A stretch of DNA of 64,000 nucleotides from Pengzhenrongella frigida. Its GTDB lineage: Bacteria; Actinomycetota; Actinomycetes; Actinomycetales; Cellulomonadaceae. Positions 19,237 through 28,512 of this stretch are shown here, piece after piece. The DNA is taken from positions 79,874 through 143,873 of the forward strand of contig NZ_SDWW01000004.1 in assembly GCF_004168625.1 (NCBI RefSeq), given 5' to 3'. Numbering within the stretch: the stretch's first letter is position 1; each line of letters opens with the position of its first letter. The notes below the pieces were generated by a model. That model saw only the letters and a list, made by a program, of their open reading frames with translations, did no database searches and had not been told where the DNA came from. Made by a program: the position numbers and the translations under genes.

Positions 19237-20102
19237 CAGGTGACGGTCAACGTGAGGACGCGCGGGCCGTTGCCGGGCGGGCCGAGCTCGGCGTCGAGCA
19301 CGCGCGGGACGTGCGGAGCGGCCGGCCGCTGGACGGGCTGCTGCACGGAGCCCAGCGCCCGGCGCGGTGGCCGGCGTCGTGCGCGCGTGCCCTGGATCAG
19401 CTCGCGGGCCGCCTCGAGCAGCTCGTCGGGATCGGTCGGCTCCGGGCCGGGGCGGACCAGCAGATGCCGGGTCAGCACCCCGCGGGTGTGCTTGGCGTTG
19501 TGCGACACGACGGTGCGGCGACCGTCGAGCTCACGCAGCACGCGGACGGTCACCCAGCCGGGGGAGCCGGCCGGCGGGCGCCACGCCGCGACGTAGCTGG
19601 CCGACCGGCAGTCGATGATCAGCTCGTCGGCGGCGCGCGGGTCCAGCTCGAGGGCGAGCAGCGCACGCCAGGAGCGGGCGAGCGGCCCGACCCCGGGCAG
19701 GTCGGTGGCCATCGACAGGCGGTAGGCGGGGATGCGGTCGGCCGGCTCGACCACGCCCCACAGCGCCGAGATGATCCGGATCGACCGGTCCGCGCGAGCC
19801 CGGGCCGCGTCGTCGGGCAGGAGCGCGAGCCCGGCGGCGGCATAGAGGACCCCGGAGTAGACCTCCGTCGCGGCGGCGGCGGGCTCGGTCCGCAGGAGGG
19901 TGTTGCGCTCGACCTCGGCGGTCAGGCTCGGTCCGACGCCGAGCGTGCGGAGGGCGTCCGGATGGCCGCTGACCTTCGCGAGCGCGTCGAGCACCGCCAC
20001 CCGATGGGCGGTGAGGCTGCCCGAGCCGAGCGCCGCGAGGTCGACGGGGTCGCCGCCGTCGGGCCGGGTCTTGCCTTCGGAGGGCGGGAGCAGCACGAGC
20101 AC
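19236..20102 (-). CDS. yaaA: Peroxide stress protein YaaA family
   Basis: 288 residues. Begins with the family signature LVLLPPSEGKT and contains SNAKH-like SHNAKHTRG and YRLSMATDLPG. YaaA lowers intracellular iron-driven damage under peroxide stress in E. coli and binds DNA. Start taken at the GTG at 20102, because TACTGT lies 7 bases upstream and homologues begin exactly here; a GTG at 20111 overlaps the -10 box. The C-terminal ~40 residues are Pro/Arg rich and longer than in E. coli. Confidence 0.85.
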   Translation of the reverse strand: MLVLLPPSEGKTRPDGGDPVDLAALGSGSLTAHRVAVLDALAKVSGHPDALRTLGVGPSLTAEVERNTLLRTEPAAAATEVYSGVLYAAAGLALLPDDAARARADRSIRIISALWGVVEPADRIPAYRLSMATDLPGVGPLARSWRALLALELDPRAADELIIDCRSASYVAAWRPPAGSPGWVTVRVLRELDGRRTVVSHNAKHTRGVLTRHLLVRPGPEPTDPDELLEAARELIQGTRARRRPPRRALGSVQQPVQRPAAPHVPRVLDAELGPPGNGPRVLTLTVT

Positions 20103-20109
20103 GTCCGCC

Positions 20110-20115
20110 ACAGTA
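20110..20115 (-). promoter_or_regulatory. -10 box of leaderless yaaA promoter
   Basis: TACTGT on the minus strand, 7 bases before the GTG at 20102. Confidence 0.5.
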
Positions 20116-20167
20116 GGCGATGGCGTTCGCCGTCCGGGGCCCGGTCGAGTGCGACTAGGCTGTGACC

Positions 20168-20568
20168 GCGGATGAGCTGGCTGGGCGGCCGCGTTCCTCA
20201 CGACGTGAAGTCGTGGGGGCCGAGGAACGTCCGGGCTCCGTAGGGCAGGGTGGTGGGTAACTCCCACCCGGGGTGACTCGCGGGAAAGTGCCACAGAAAA
20301 CAGACCGCCACGGTCGTCCTTCGCGGACGAGCGCGGTAAGGGTGAAAAGGTGGTGTAAGAGACCACCAGCGTGCCGGGTGACCGGTGCGGCTAGGTAAAC
20401 CCCACCCGGAGCAAGGTCAGACAGGAAGCGCTCGAGGGCTGCCCGCCCGAGCTTCCGGGTAGACCGCTGGAGGCGTGCGGCAACGTACGTCGTAGATGGA
20501 TGGTCGCCACCCGCGCGGGGGTAACCGCGCGCGGGGACAGAACCCGGCGTACAGGCCAGCTCATCCGC
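20168..20568 (+). ncRNA. rnpB: RNase P RNA, bacterial type A
   Basis: Catalytic RNA that cuts tRNA 5' leaders. The ends pair (GGATGAGCTGGC near 20170 with GCCAGCTCATCC near 20555). Universally conserved blocks are present in order: GAGGAACGTCCGGGCTCC, GGGTAACTCCCACCC, GGAAAGTGCCACAGAAAACA, GGTGAAAAGGTGGTGTAAGAG, GGTAAACCCC, and near the end GACAGAACCCGGCGTACAGG. About 400 bases, as expected for a high-GC type A molecule. Confidence 0.97.
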
Positions 20569-20673
20569 ACTTCTTGGCCTGTGACCTGCGGGAGTGGTTT
20601 CGGATAGAACCCCGGGGCCGCGAATGGTCCGCAGAATCTTCGTTCGAGGATTCGGAATGGGGTGTCTGAGACG

Positions 20674-21555
20674 TCAGGTCGCTGACGCGGTGCTGCGGCG
20701 AAGCAGCGCGACGAGGACGGCGACACCCGCAGCAGTGATCGCGCCGACGGGGCCCATGACCTGCCATGCCGGCTCCCCGCCGCGTGCCGCTGTGACCAGC
20801 GGTGTGACGAGGATCGGCAGGCCGGTCATCACCAGGAAGACAACGGCGGCCGGGGCGAGCGTGAGACCGGTCGGCCGTCGCAGCAACACCAGGCGCCCCA
20901 CAGCGACGACGGCGGGGAGGAAGAACGCCAGGTCCAGCACGTGCACCGGGTTCGACGGCAGGGCGAGGTCCACGGCGCCCTGCGGGACGCGACTCTCGAC
21001 CATGGCGGGCACGATGTCCGACAGCCACAGCATCGTGAACACGCCGGCGATGACCACGAGGTACCAGCCGACGACACGACGCGGAGCGCCGGCCAGCCGT
21101 CCGGCCACCGCGGTCGGGCGTAGCGCGCGCAGTCCGCCGACGAGCGACCAGAACGTCAGCCCGAGCACCGCCACCCACGCGAGGAAGAGCGGGCCCACGT
21201 GGATCGACATCGTGTAGATCACGTAGTTGTACACGGTGAAGGTCAGCACACCCGTCCACAGGAGCCCCGCCCGCACGGACCCCCTCCAGGCGAGCCAGGC
21301 GAGCAGCACGGTGGCCGGGGCCGTGAGGGTCACATTCACCAGATCCTGCGCGATCGCCTGGTCGACGAAGGAAGCGGTCTCCCGGCCGTAGGTCCCGTCC
21401 ACGTCAGCGAGCCCGATCCCGCTGGCGACCAGTGCGATGACCGCGGCCGCGGCGGACGTTGCCCACCAGGTCGCAGCACGCTCGCGGTCAGCAAAGACAT
21501 CCATTCCGACGGCTGTCATCGGTCGGGGCAGGGAACTCGTCGCGTCGGATGCCAT
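20674..21555 (-). CDS. Polytopic membrane protein of unknown function
   Basis: 293 residues from an ATG at 21555; other in-frame ATGs at or downstream of this position are possible, and no ribosome-binding site decides. Six to seven hydrophobic segments (for example AAAAVIALVASGIGLA, VVGWYLVVIAGVFTMLWL). The central TFTVYNYVIYTMSIHVGPLF resembles uncharacterised actinobacterial integral membrane proteins. No transporter motif seen. Reads away from rnpB and ends about 100 bases from it. Confidence 0.72.
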   Translation of the reverse strand: MASDATSSLPRPMTAVGMDVFADRERAATWWATSAAAAVIALVASGIGLADVDGTYGRETASFVDQAIAQDLVNVTLTAPATVLLAWLAWRGSVRAGLLWTGVLTFTVYNYVIYTMSIHVGPLFLAWVAVLGLTFWSLVGGLRALRPTAVAGRLAGAPRRVVGWYLVVIAGVFTMLWLSDIVPAMVESRVPQGAVDLALPSNPVHVLDLAFFLPAVVAVGRLVLLRRPTGLTLAPAAVVFLVMTGLPILVTPLVTAARGGEPAWQVMGPVGAITAAGVAVLVALLRRSTASAT

Positions 21556-21659
21556 ACCACCAGCGTGTCGACGTCTGCGAGTCGCACAGGGGGCGAAGGT
21601 CCCAGGATCCCCCGGACCTGGGCCGCCCACTCGTCATGGCCGACGTCGGTTGGCGCCGG

Positions 21660-22637
21660 TCACGAGCTGACCTTCTTTCGGAGCGCGTCGCCTGGTTGGT
21701 CTTGCGAGGCCCGGAATCTGTCGGCGAGCGTCCCTGCTGCCCTGCGAAGCGGTTCGGGACCGATGACGGTGAAGGGGGCGTCGAAACGGGTGACGAACGC
21801 AAGCAATCCCGCCCAGGACCAGGAGCCGATGGTCATGAGTGTCGAGCTGTCGGTGACCACCTCGAGTTCGCCGTCGCCGATCCACGGTGCGACGTCGATC
21901 GCGGGAAGCTCGATGAGCACCTGCCCGGCGCAAGGCCAGCGATCCTCCGTCTCGGAGCCCTTCGATCTCGCTGCGAGAAACGACTGTGCGTCCGGCGCGG
22001 GGAGCGTGCGGGGTGTGAACCGGGAGCCTGCGGGAGTGCGAGGGGTCATCCTGTCGAGGCGAAAGAACCGCCAGTCGGCCTTGTCGAGGTCCCACCCGAT
22101 CAGGTACCAGCGGTTCGCTCGCGCCACGATCGCATGCGGTTCAAGCCGCCGGGGGGCCTCCTTCTGATCGATGTAGTCGAAGCGAAGGGTGAGCTGATCG
22201 CGGACAGCAGTGCTGACCGCCTCCAACACGGCCGGATCCACCCGTGACGGGGTTTCGGCTCCCGTGAACCGGATTCCATCGATGCGGTGCCGAAGCCGTG
22301 ACGGCATCACTTGACGCACGGTGGCCAGCGCTCGAGCTGCCGCCTCGTCGATGTCCACACCGCCGGTGGGAACGCTCTGCAACGCCACCGCGATCGCCAC
22401 CGCTTGCTCGTCGTCAAAGAGCAAGGGCGGCAGTTCCGAACCGGCGGCGAGCCGGTACCCGCCATCGGGGCCCTTCACGGAGCTGATCTGGTAGCCCAGT
22501 TCGCGGAGCCGGTCCACGTCCCGGCGCACTGTCCTCGGGGTCACCGCGAGGCGGTCGGCCAGCACGTGCCCTGGCCAACGGCGCTGGGTCTGCAACAGGG
22601 ACAGCAGAGACAGCATCCGCGAAGAAGATCCGATCAT
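21660..22637 (-). CDS. WYL-domain transcriptional regulator
   Basis: 325 residues. N-terminal DeoR/HTH_11 winged helix (RMLSLLSLLQTQRRWPG to TPRTVRRDVDRLRELGY), then a WYL domain (about 140-215) with RWYLIGWDLDKADWRFFRLD, and a C-terminal WCX extension. WYL regulators bind nucleic-acid ligands or respond to damage; many control only the adjacent gene. It is divergent from the VOC protein gene at 22744, with a shared 106-base promoter region, so that gene is the likely target. Confidence 0.88.
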   Translation of the reverse strand: MIGSSSRMLSLLSLLQTQRRWPGHVLADRLAVTPRTVRRDVDRLRELGYQISSVKGPDGGYRLAAGSELPPLLFDDEQAVAIAVALQSVPTGGVDIDEAAARALATVRQVMPSRLRHRIDGIRFTGAETPSRVDPAVLEAVSTAVRDQLTLRFDYIDQKEAPRRLEPHAIVARANRWYLIGWDLDKADWRFFRLDRMTPRTPAGSRFTPRTLPAPDAQSFLAARSKGSETEDRWPCAGQVLIELPAIDVAPWIGDGELEVVTDSSTLMTIGSWSWAGLLAFVTRFDAPFTVIGPEPLRRAAGTLADRFRASQDQPGDALRKKVSS

Positions 22638-22743
22638 GAAACGAGTCTCCTCTCAGCAGAGGACCGCAACTGTCCGCTACCGCTGGAATCGTTCGTTCTG
22701 ACGGCGATCGTGCCGCTCACACCGGCGATCAGAAGGACACATC

Positions 22744-23211
22744 ATGAGCATCAAGACCACCACGCACCTCAACTTCCGTGGCACCGCGCGCCAGGCGCTC
22801 GAGTTCTACCAGAGCATCTTCGGCGGCCAGATCATCAGCGCCGCCTACGGCGACTTTGGCATGCCGAAGGAGGCTCCCGGCGCTGACAAGATCATCTTCA
22901 GCCAGCTCGAGAATGAAGACGGGTTCCGCGTCATGGCCTACGACGTCCCCGGCCACGACGCCACCGGCTCCTCGACCGTCGCCGGTTCGACGCACCGCGA
23001 GAACGGTGCCACCATCACCGACCGCACCTTCTTCCAGTCCGTCCGCGGTGAGTCCCTCGAAGAAGTTGAGGGCTACTGGAACGGCCTGGCCGACGGCGCC
23101 GACGTCATCGAGCCGCTCGCGGCTTCAGCCTGGACTCCCGGCTTCGGCATGCTCACCGACAAGTTCGGCGTCACCTGGGTTCTCGACGTCCAGGCCGCCT
23201 ATGCCGGCTGA
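22744..23211 (+). CDS. VOC-family protein, PhnB-like
   Basis: 155 residues of the glyoxalase/bleomycin-resistance fold: THLNFRGTARQALEFYQSIF at the N-terminus and a C-terminal TPGFGMLTDKFGVTWVLDV, as in PhnB-like members. Such proteins are metal-dependent enzymes or binding proteins of varied substrate; no substrate can be named. Start has a ribosome-binding site AGAAGGACA. Divergent from the WYL regulator. Confidence 0.88.
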   Translation: MSIKTTTHLNFRGTARQALEFYQSIFGGQIISAAYGDFGMPKEAPGADKIIFSQLENEDGFRVMAYDVPGHDATGSSTVAGSTHRENGATITDRTFFQSVRGESLEEVEGYWNGLADGADVIEPLAASAWTPGFGMLTDKFGVTWVLDVQAAYAG

Positions 23212-23303
23212 CCGTGGAGTCTCTCGGACCGGCCGGCTACCTGAAGCGTCCGTCCGTCGCTGGGCGGTGGGCACATGGCGAGCGGCGGCCCGCGGTGCCG
23301 AGG

Positions 23304-23382
23304 CGCTCCCGCGGGAACGTCTGGTCCCAACAACTGAGACAGAATTGTCCACTGGCTCTCTCGGCGCGTTCCCGCGGGAACG
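23304..23382. repeat. Pair of 16-bp palindromes (TTCCCGCGGGAA core)
   Basis: CGCTCCCGCGGGAACG at 23304-23319 (one mismatch) and the perfect CGTTCCCGCGGGAACG at 23367-23382 lie in the 300-base gap between the VOC and YCII genes, which holds no convincing gene. The same perfect palindrome recurs at 57743-57758 in another intergenic stretch and at 49751-49766 inside a coding region. Confidence 0.6.
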
Positions 23383-23512
23383 GATCTCGGTGCGGCGAGC
23401 CGGCCCGGACGAGAAACCGGGGCTGACGGATCCCGCATCGTGTGTCGATCGGTGCGGGACTCGTTCGTCATTCTGGTGTCAGTATCGGAACACGACCCGG
23501 AAGGAACGGCCC

Positions 23513-23896
23513 ATGCGCTACTCACTTCTGCTGCACTACCCGGAGATGTCCGCCGAGGCCCTCGGCGCCGAGGCGCTCGCCGAGGGGATGAAGGCGTTCG
23601 ACGACTACGCCAAGGCGCTCGACGCCGCCGGCGTGCTCGCTTCGGCCGAGGTGCTCATGCCGTCGGCTGCGACGACGACGGTCAGCCTCGCGACCGGCGA
23701 GCTCGTCGTGCAGGACGGCCCGTTCGCCGACACCAAGGAGCAGCTCGGCGGCACGTTCGTCGTCGACGTCGCCGATCTCGACGCCGCCCTGGCCTGGGCG
23801 CAGCAAGCCCCCTCGGCGCGCTACGGGCACATCGAGATCCGCCCGACGGCGACGCGCTTCGTCGACGGCGAGTGGACGGGCGGCCCGCACCTCTGA
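23513..23896 (+). CDS. YCII/DGPF-domain protein associated with ECF42 sigma factor
   Basis: 127 residues with the family hallmark DGPFADTKEQLGGTFVVD; starts MRYSLLLHYPE. Ribosome-binding site AAGGAA upstream of the ATG at 23513. DGPF proteins are the standard neighbours of ECF42 sigma factors and here the stop (TGA) overlaps the sigma gene ATG, so they are translationally coupled. Biochemical role unknown; the fold is ferredoxin-like. Confidence 0.9.
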   Translation: MRYSLLLHYPEMSAEALGAEALAEGMKAFDDYAKALDAAGVLASAEVLMPSAATTTVSLATGELVVQDGPFADTKEQLGGTFVVDVADLDAALAWAQQAPSARYGHIEIRPTATRFVDGEWTGGPHL

Positions 23897-24936
23897 TGGC
23901 CGCAGACGCCGAGTCCGTTCGTGCCGTCGCCGAGCGCGCGGCGCGAACGGGCTACGGCAGGCTCGTCGCGCTGCTCGCCGCGTCCACGCGTGACGTCACC
24001 CTCGCCGAGGACGTGCTCGCGGACGCCTTCGAGCGCGCGCTCGCAACGTGGACGAGGTCCGGCATCCCCGACAACCCCGAAGGGTGGCTGCTCACCGTGG
24101 CCCGCAATCGCCTGCGCGACGTCTTCGGTTCTGCCGCCCGACGCACCTCGGCACCCCTTTCCGACGGCATCGAGATGGCTGACACGCTCGACGTCGCGGC
24201 CCTCGTCGAGAACGCCGACGCGATCCCCGACAAGCGCCTCGAGCTGCTGTTCGTCTGCGCGCACCCGGCGATCGACGCCCGCATCCGCACCCCGCTCATG
24301 CTGCAGACGGTGCTCGGCTTCGACGCCGTGCGGATCGCTGCGGCTTTTGACGTCGAGCCCGCCGCGATGGCCCAGCGGCTGGTGCGGGCGAAGCGCCGCA
24401 TTCGCGACACCGGCATCCCGTTCGTCGTGCCGACCCGCGCCGACCTGCCCGCCCGGCTGCCGTCGGTGCTCGAGGCGATCTACGGCGCCTACGCGATCGA
24501 CTGGCTGTCGCAGGGTGACGACGTGCGGCAGTCGATCGCCGACGAGGCGCGCTGGCTCGCGGTGCTCACCGCATGCCTGCTCGACACCGAGCCGGAGGCC
24601 TGGGGTCTCGCGGCGCTGCTCACCCTCGCGCAGGCCCGGGCGCCGGCGCGCGTCGGGGACCCGTGGCCGCGCCTGGACGATCAGGATCCGGCGCTGTGGT
24701 CGCCCGAGCTCATCCGCGAGGGCGAGGCTCTGCTCAGGCGCGCCGCGTCGTTCGGGATGCCGTTGGGCCGGTTCCAGCTCGAGGCCGCCATCCAGTCGGT
24801 GCACTGCGACCGAGCGCGAAGTGGCCACGTCGACACCGATGCGCTGGTCACGCTGTACCGCGGGCTTGTCTCGGTCGCCCCGACTCGAGGCGCCGAAGAG
24901 GGCCTCGCCGCTGCCCTGGCACGGTCCGCGAGCTGA
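23896..24936 (+). CDS. ECF42-family RNA polymerase sigma factor, C-terminus shortened
   Basis: 346 residues. Sigma region 2 (LAEDVLADAFERALATW, then GIPDNPEGWLLTVARNRLRD) and region 4 (LMLQTVLGFDAVRIAAAF) are followed by the large C-terminal SnoaL/TPR-like extension that defines ECF42 (DEARWLAVLTACLLDTEPEAWG, then LEAAIQSVHC). Relatives run to about 400 residues; here the extension stops after LYRGLVSVAPT and a short divergent tail, so 50 or more residues appear missing. No frame in the following DNA restores them. Coupled to the DGPF gene. Confidence 0.85.
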   Translation: MAADAESVRAVAERAARTGYGRLVALLAASTRDVTLAEDVLADAFERALATWTRSGIPDNPEGWLLTVARNRLRDVFGSAARRTSAPLSDGIEMADTLDVAALVENADAIPDKRLELLFVCAHPAIDARIRTPLMLQTVLGFDAVRIAAAFDVEPAAMAQRLVRAKRRIRDTGIPFVVPTRADLPARLPSVLEAIYGAYAIDWLSQGDDVRQSIADEARWLAVLTACLLDTEPEAWGLAALLTLAQARAPARVGDPWPRLDDQDPALWSPELIREGEALLRRAASFGMPLGRFQLEAAIQSVHCDRARSGHVDTDALVTLYRGLVSVAPTRGAEEGLAAALARSAS

Positions 24937-24954
24937 GGATCGCGCGCCGTGCGC

Positions 24955-25395
24955 TCAGGCGGCGGCGGTCCAGAGGTAGACCGAGTTCCCGGACGCGGCC
25001 GCGCCGGTCAGCAGCGCGATGATCGCGGTCACGAGGGAGTGCGCGGCGGCGGCGGTGAGCCCGAGGTCGTCATCCGTCGCCCACTCGGCGGCCACCTCGG
25101 CGGGGAGCTCGGCGTCCTCAACGGTCCCGAGCTCGACGAGCACCTCCCGCAGGAACGCCGGCAGCTCGAGCAGCGACTCGCGGTCGAGGTCGACCTCCTC
25201 GAGCTCGAGCGGTCCGGTCCCGAAGTGCACCGCGCGCGCAGCGATCTCGCCGAGGAGCTCGAGGTCGATCGCGCCCACGCCGGGCAGGTCGAGCGCGACG
25301 GGTCCGGGCGTCGGCTCGCGGCCTGCGTCCCGGGCGTCCGTGCGGGCGAGAGCGCCGGTGTGGTCGGCCACGAACAGCTCGGATCGGACGGTCAT
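24955..25395 (-). CDS. Hypothetical protein
   Basis: 146 residues from an ATG at 25395 with GGGGAG upstream. Acidic, Leu/Glu rich (LELEEVDLDRESLLELPAFL), predicted mostly helical; a mildly hydrophobic C-terminal stretch (AAAAHSLVTAIIALLTGAAA) might be a membrane segment or packed helix. I recognise no family. The frame is open further upstream through the broken DUF6191-like gene, but the ribosome-binding site supports the shorter start. Confidence 0.6.
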   Translation of the reverse strand: MTVRSELFVADHTGALARTDARDAGREPTPGPVALDLPGVGAIDLELLGEIAARAVHFGTGPLELEEVDLDRESLLELPAFLREVLVELGTVEDAELPAEVAAEWATDDDLGLTAAAAHSLVTAIIALLTGAAASGNSVYLWTAAA

Positions 25396-25454
25396 GTCGG
25401 GACTCCCCTGGAACGGATGGCGTCGCGGAACCTGACGGCGCGCGCGCAGTTTAT

Positions 25455-25681
25455 CGGGACTCGACATGGTCACCACGCCGCGCGCGAGGTCGAGCTCGAT
25501 GCCGTCCCCGGGAGCCGCGGAGCCGGACTGCCGGATCTCGAGCCGTTGCCGGTCCTGCTCCGCCACGAACGTGCTGGTGGTTCGGCTGGAACACCTCGAC
25601 CAGGTCACCGAAGGCGCCCGAGCCGCCGCCCGAGCGGCGGGTTCCGGCCGGCCGGCGACGCCGGAAGAGGAGCCACTCCAT
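25455..25681 (-). pseudogene. DUF6191-like small protein gene with a 1-base frameshift
   Basis: The minus strand encodes MEWLLFRRRRP, then GAFGDLVEVFQPNHQH, after which the family-like continuation VAEQDRQRLEIRQ, then GIELDLARGVV, appears in another frame. The break is at 25568-25569: CACGTTCGTGGCGGAG is read, whereas deleting one T gives CAC GTC GTG GCG GAG (H-V-V-A-E) and restores a DUF6191-type protein of actinobacteria. Either a genuine inactivating insertion or a sequencing error. Confidence 0.5.
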
Positions 25682-25684
25682 GCG

Positions 25685-26503
25685 TCAAGTATGAGCCGGG
25701 AGAGCCAGCCGAGGGTCGGTGCTCGTGCGCCCCGCGACGAGGCCGTCGAGGTACGCACGGTCCGCTTGCAGGCGCCGTGCGAGCTCGGCCGCGTTGCCGA
25801 CGTGCCCGTGCCCGGGGACCAGCACGTCGACCCCGTGCTCGCGGGCGGCGGACTCGAGCGCGTCCAGAGCGGTCCGGTAGTCGCCGATCGGGTCCACCGC
25901 CTCGACGTCGAGCAGGGGGATCTCGAGGTCGGAGAGCATGTCGCCGGCGAGCAGGACGCCCGCGTGCGGGATCACCAGGCCGGCGTGGCCGGGGCAGTGG
26001 GCCTCGTGCCCGACGACGACCACGCGCGGACCGTCCCACGGGAGCGTGCTCGCGCCGTCGGGCAGGGGCTGGACCATCCCGGTCAGGTCGCGGTCGTGCC
26101 CGGGTGCTGCGGCCTCGGTCTTGGCGAGCACGTCGGGCCGGTCGGCGAGGGCGTGCTCCGCGCCCCGGCGGGTCGCCCACCGCGGTCCGTCGCCGAGCTC
26201 GGCCGCCCAGAGCAGGTGGTCCCAGTGCGGGTGGGTGGAGAAGCCCGCCGCGACGGACCAGCCGCGATCCCGGATCGCCCGCGCCAGGGCGGCGACCTCG
26301 GCGACGGTGATCCCCGGGTCGACCACGAGGCACGCGCCGTCGTCCCCGACGACCACGGTGGTCAGGGACGTCCAGATCTCGGCCGTGGCCGTCCATACCC
26401 CGGGCGCGACCTCGGTGAGCTCACGCATCGGAGCCGCCGGCCTCCCGGCCGCGGGCGGGCCCGACGACGCCCACGCTGCGGTGCCCGGGGCGTCGTCGGC
26501 CAT
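25685..26503 (-). CDS. MBL-fold metallo-hydrolase
   Basis: 272 residues. Metallo-beta-lactamase fold with the zinc motif THPHWDH, later AHCPGHAG and the DMLSD and GHGHVG positions supplying the remaining ligands. Cytoplasmic; substrate unknown. The first ATG at 26503 lies 6 bases after the ppgK stop; an alternative start at 26428 ([12 protein letters not shown]) would remove a 25-residue Ala/Pro-rich extension and fits homologues better, but 26503 preserves tight spacing with ppgK. Third gene of map-ppgK-MBL. Confidence 0.85.
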   Translation of the reverse strand: MADDAPGTAAWASSGPPAAGRPAAPMRELTEVAPGVWTATAEIWTSLTTVVVGDDGACLVVDPGITVAEVAALARAIRDRGWSVAAGFSTHPHWDHLLWAAELGDGPRWATRRGAEHALADRPDVLAKTEAAAPGHDRDLTGMVQPLPDGASTLPWDGPRVVVVGHEAHCPGHAGLVIPHAGVLLAGDMLSDLEIPLLDVEAVDPIGDYRTALDALESAAREHGVDVLVPGHGHVGNAAELARRLQADRAYLDGLVAGRTSTDPRLALPAHT

Positions 26504-26509
26504 GAGGCG

Positions 26510-27301
26510 TCAGTGCTGCGGTTTGGCGGCGCGGGCAGCGAGGGCGGCGGCGCCGACGATGCCCGCCGCGTTGCGCAGCTGCGCCGGCACGATCGGGGCG
26601 CGCAGGTGCAGCAGCGGCAGGAACTTCGCGTGGTTCTTGCTGACCCCGCCGCCGACGACGATCAGATCGGGCCACAGCAGGTCCTCGAGCGTGCCGTAGT
26701 ACCGCTGCAGCCGCTTGGCCCACTCCTCCCAGCTGAGCTTGTCGCGGTCCCGCGCGCCGTCGGAGGCCTGCGACTCGGCGTCGAGCCCGTCGATCTCCAG
26801 GTGGCCCAGCTCGAGGTTCGGGACGAGCACGCCGTCCACGACCATCGCCGTGCCGATCCCGGTGCCGAGCGTGGTGATGAGGGTGACCCCGTTCGTGCCC
26901 CGTGCGGCGCCGTAGGTGGCCTCGGCGTACCCGGCGGCGTCGGCGTCGTTGAACGCGACCACCTTGCGCCCGAGGGCCTTGCCCAGGACGGCCTCGATGT
27001 TGGTGCCGATCCAGGAGGAGTCGACGTTCGCGGCGCTACGCGCGATCCCGTGCTGGACGACGGCGGGGAACGTGACCCCGACCGGTACGTCGAGCGGCAG
27101 GTGGAACGACTCCACGACCTTGGCGACGACGGCGGCCACCGCGGCCGGGGTCGACACCTCGGGGGTCGGGATCCGCACCCTCTCCGCGGCGAACTCGCCG
27201 CGCTCCAGGTCGACGGGCGCACCCTTGATACCGCTTCCGCCGATGTCGACGCCGAACGCGAGGGTTGGCGTGGACTTCTTCGTCCCAGTGGTCTGGCTCA
27301 T
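26510..27301 (-). CDS. ppgK: Polyphosphate glucokinase (ROK family)
   Basis: Phosphorylates glucose using polyphosphate or ATP; cytoplasmic, feeds glycolysis. 263 residues with the phosphate motif [30 protein letters not shown] for sugar binding, TLGTGIGTA and the C-terminal [11 protein letters not shown]. Lacks the zinc-binding Cys cluster of other ROK kinases, as PpgK does. ATG at 27301 overlaps the map stop by 4 bases. Confidence 0.94.
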   Translation of the reverse strand: MSQTTGTKKSTPTLAFGVDIGGSGIKGAPVDLERGEFAAERVRIPTPEVSTPAAVAAVVAKVVESFHLPLDVPVGVTFPAVVQHGIARSAANVDSSWIGTNIEAVLGKALGRKVVAFNDADAAGYAEATYGAARGTNGVTLITTLGTGIGTAMVVDGVLVPNLELGHLEIDGLDAESQASDGARDRDKLSWEEWAKRLQRYYGTLEDLLWPDLIVVGGGVSKNHAKFLPLLHLRAPIVPAQLRNAAGIVGAAALAARAAKPQH

Positions 27302-28170
27302 GGCAGGGTCAGAATCTCCGCTCCGATGTCGGTCACGAGCAGGGTGTGCTCGAACTGTGCTGTCAGGGAGCCGTCCGCGGTCAGGACGGTCCAGTCGTCG
27401 TCCCACATGATGCACTCCTGGGTGCCCAGGGTGAGCATCGGCTCGATGGTGAACACCATCCCGGGCTCGATCACGGTGGCGTAGTCGGGCGCCGAGTCGT
27501 AGTGCGGGATCACGAGGCCCGAGTGGAACGCCGGGCCGACGCCGTGGCCGGTGTAGTCGCGCACGACGCCGTAGTTGAAGCGACGGGCGTACTTCTCGAT
27601 CACCCGGCCGAGCACGTTGACCTCGCGGCCCGGGACCACGGCCTTGATCGCGCGAGCGAGCGACTCGCGCGTGCGCTCGATGAGCAGCGCGGCAGGTTCG
27701 GAGATCTCCCCGACGCCGAAGGTCGCGCAGTTGTCGCCGTGCACGCCGTCCAGGTACGCGGTGATGTCGACCTTCACGATGTCGCCGTCCTGCAGGACGC
27801 TCGAGTCCGGGATCCCGTGGCAGATGACCTCGTTGACCGACGTGCACAGCGACTTCGGGAAGCCGCGGTAGCCGAGCGTGGACGGGTACGCGCCGTGGTC
27901 GATCATGAACTCGTGGCCGATCCGGTCCAGCTCGTCGGTCGTGATGCCGGGAGCGACCGCCTTGCCGACCTCGACCAGGGCCTGGGCCGCGATCCGGCCG
28001 GCGATCCGGATCTTGTGGATCGTCTCGGCATCGTTGACGTCGCTGCCGCGGTACGGGGTGGGGGCCGACTTGCCGACGTACTCGGGCCGGGCGATCGTGC
28101 TCGGCACCTTGCGACGGGGACTGATCGTCCCGGGGGTCACACTTCGACTAGTCCTGCTCGCAGTCGCCAT
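27298..28170 (-). CDS. map: Methionine aminopeptidase, type I
   Basis: Removes the initiator methionine after deformylation. 290 residues, with the longer N-terminal extension of actinobacterial MetAP (proline-rich SH3-type motif region, [15 protein letters not shown]). Metal ligands are visible in [15 protein letters not shown] (two Asp), [10 protein letters not shown] (His), FTIEPM (Glu) and FEHTLLV (Glu). Start at 28170 follows a TACACT -10 box by 7 bases, so leaderless. Confidence 0.95.
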   Translation of the reverse strand: MATASRTSRSVTPGTISPRRKVPSTIARPEYVGKSAPTPYRGSDVNDAETIHKIRIAGRIAAQALVEVGKAVAPGITTDELDRIGHEFMIDHGAYPSTLGYRGFPKSLCTSVNEVICHGIPDSSVLQDGDIVKVDITAYLDGVHGDNCATFGVGEISEPAALLIERTRESLARAIKAVVPGREVNVLGRVIEKYARRFNYGVVRDYTGHGVGPAFHSGLVIPHYDSAPDYATVIEPGMVFTIEPMLTLGTQECIMWDDDWTVLTADGSLTAQFEHTLLVTDIGAEILTLP

Positions 28171-28177
28171 GGCTGGC

Positions 28178-28183
28178 AGTGTA
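28178..28183 (-). promoter_or_regulatory. -10 box of leaderless map promoter
   Basis: TACACT on the minus strand, 7 bases before the ATG at 28170. Confidence 0.5.
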
Positions 28184-28226
28184 CGGACCATGACGCCCGG
28201 TTCCGGGCAGGGAGGGGAGGTCCGTG

Positions 28227-28418
28227 ATGGCAGGCACCGAGGGGCCCCGCACGTACTGGTTCAACATCGTCACCAAGCAGGTCGAGGAGGGGCACCACAG
28301 CGGGTGGCAGGACCTGATGGGGCCGTACTCGACCCGCGAGGCCGCCGAGCACGCGCTCGAGCAGGCGGCCGTGCGCAACAAGGTCTGGGACGAGCAGGAC
28401 GAGCAGGACGAGCGGTGA
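28227..28418 (+). CDS. Small SPOR-like conserved protein
   Basis: 63 residues: [20 protein letters not shown], then [19 protein letters not shown], a pattern common in actinobacterial small proteins annotated as SPOR-domain or methionine-aminopeptidase-adjacent. Preceded by GGAGGGGAGG; GTG at 28224 or ATG at 28227 could start. C-terminal DEQDEQDE repeat. Divergent from map. Function unknown. Confidence 0.78.
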   Translation: MAGTEGPRTYWFNIVTKQVEEGHHSGWQDLMGPYSTREAAEHALEQAAVRNKVWDEQDEQDER

Positions 28419-28443
28419 CCCGTCTCGCCGGTCACCGCTCGTC
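28407..28443. terminator. Terminator overlapping the end of the SPOR-like gene
   Basis: 13-bp perfect inverted repeat (28407-28419 with 28431-28443) that includes the stop codon; sits between convergent genes (panB ends at 28513). Confidence 0.7.
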
Positions 28444-28512
28444 GCTGCCGGCACTGCTGGCACCGCCGGCCCTGCTGGTACTGCCGGGTCCGGGGTCACC
28501 CCCGGACGGCCG

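Noticed and set aside
20165..20570. Long structured non-coding stretch first considered as a riboswitch
   Set aside because: Conserved blocks and terminal pairing identify it as RNase P RNA.
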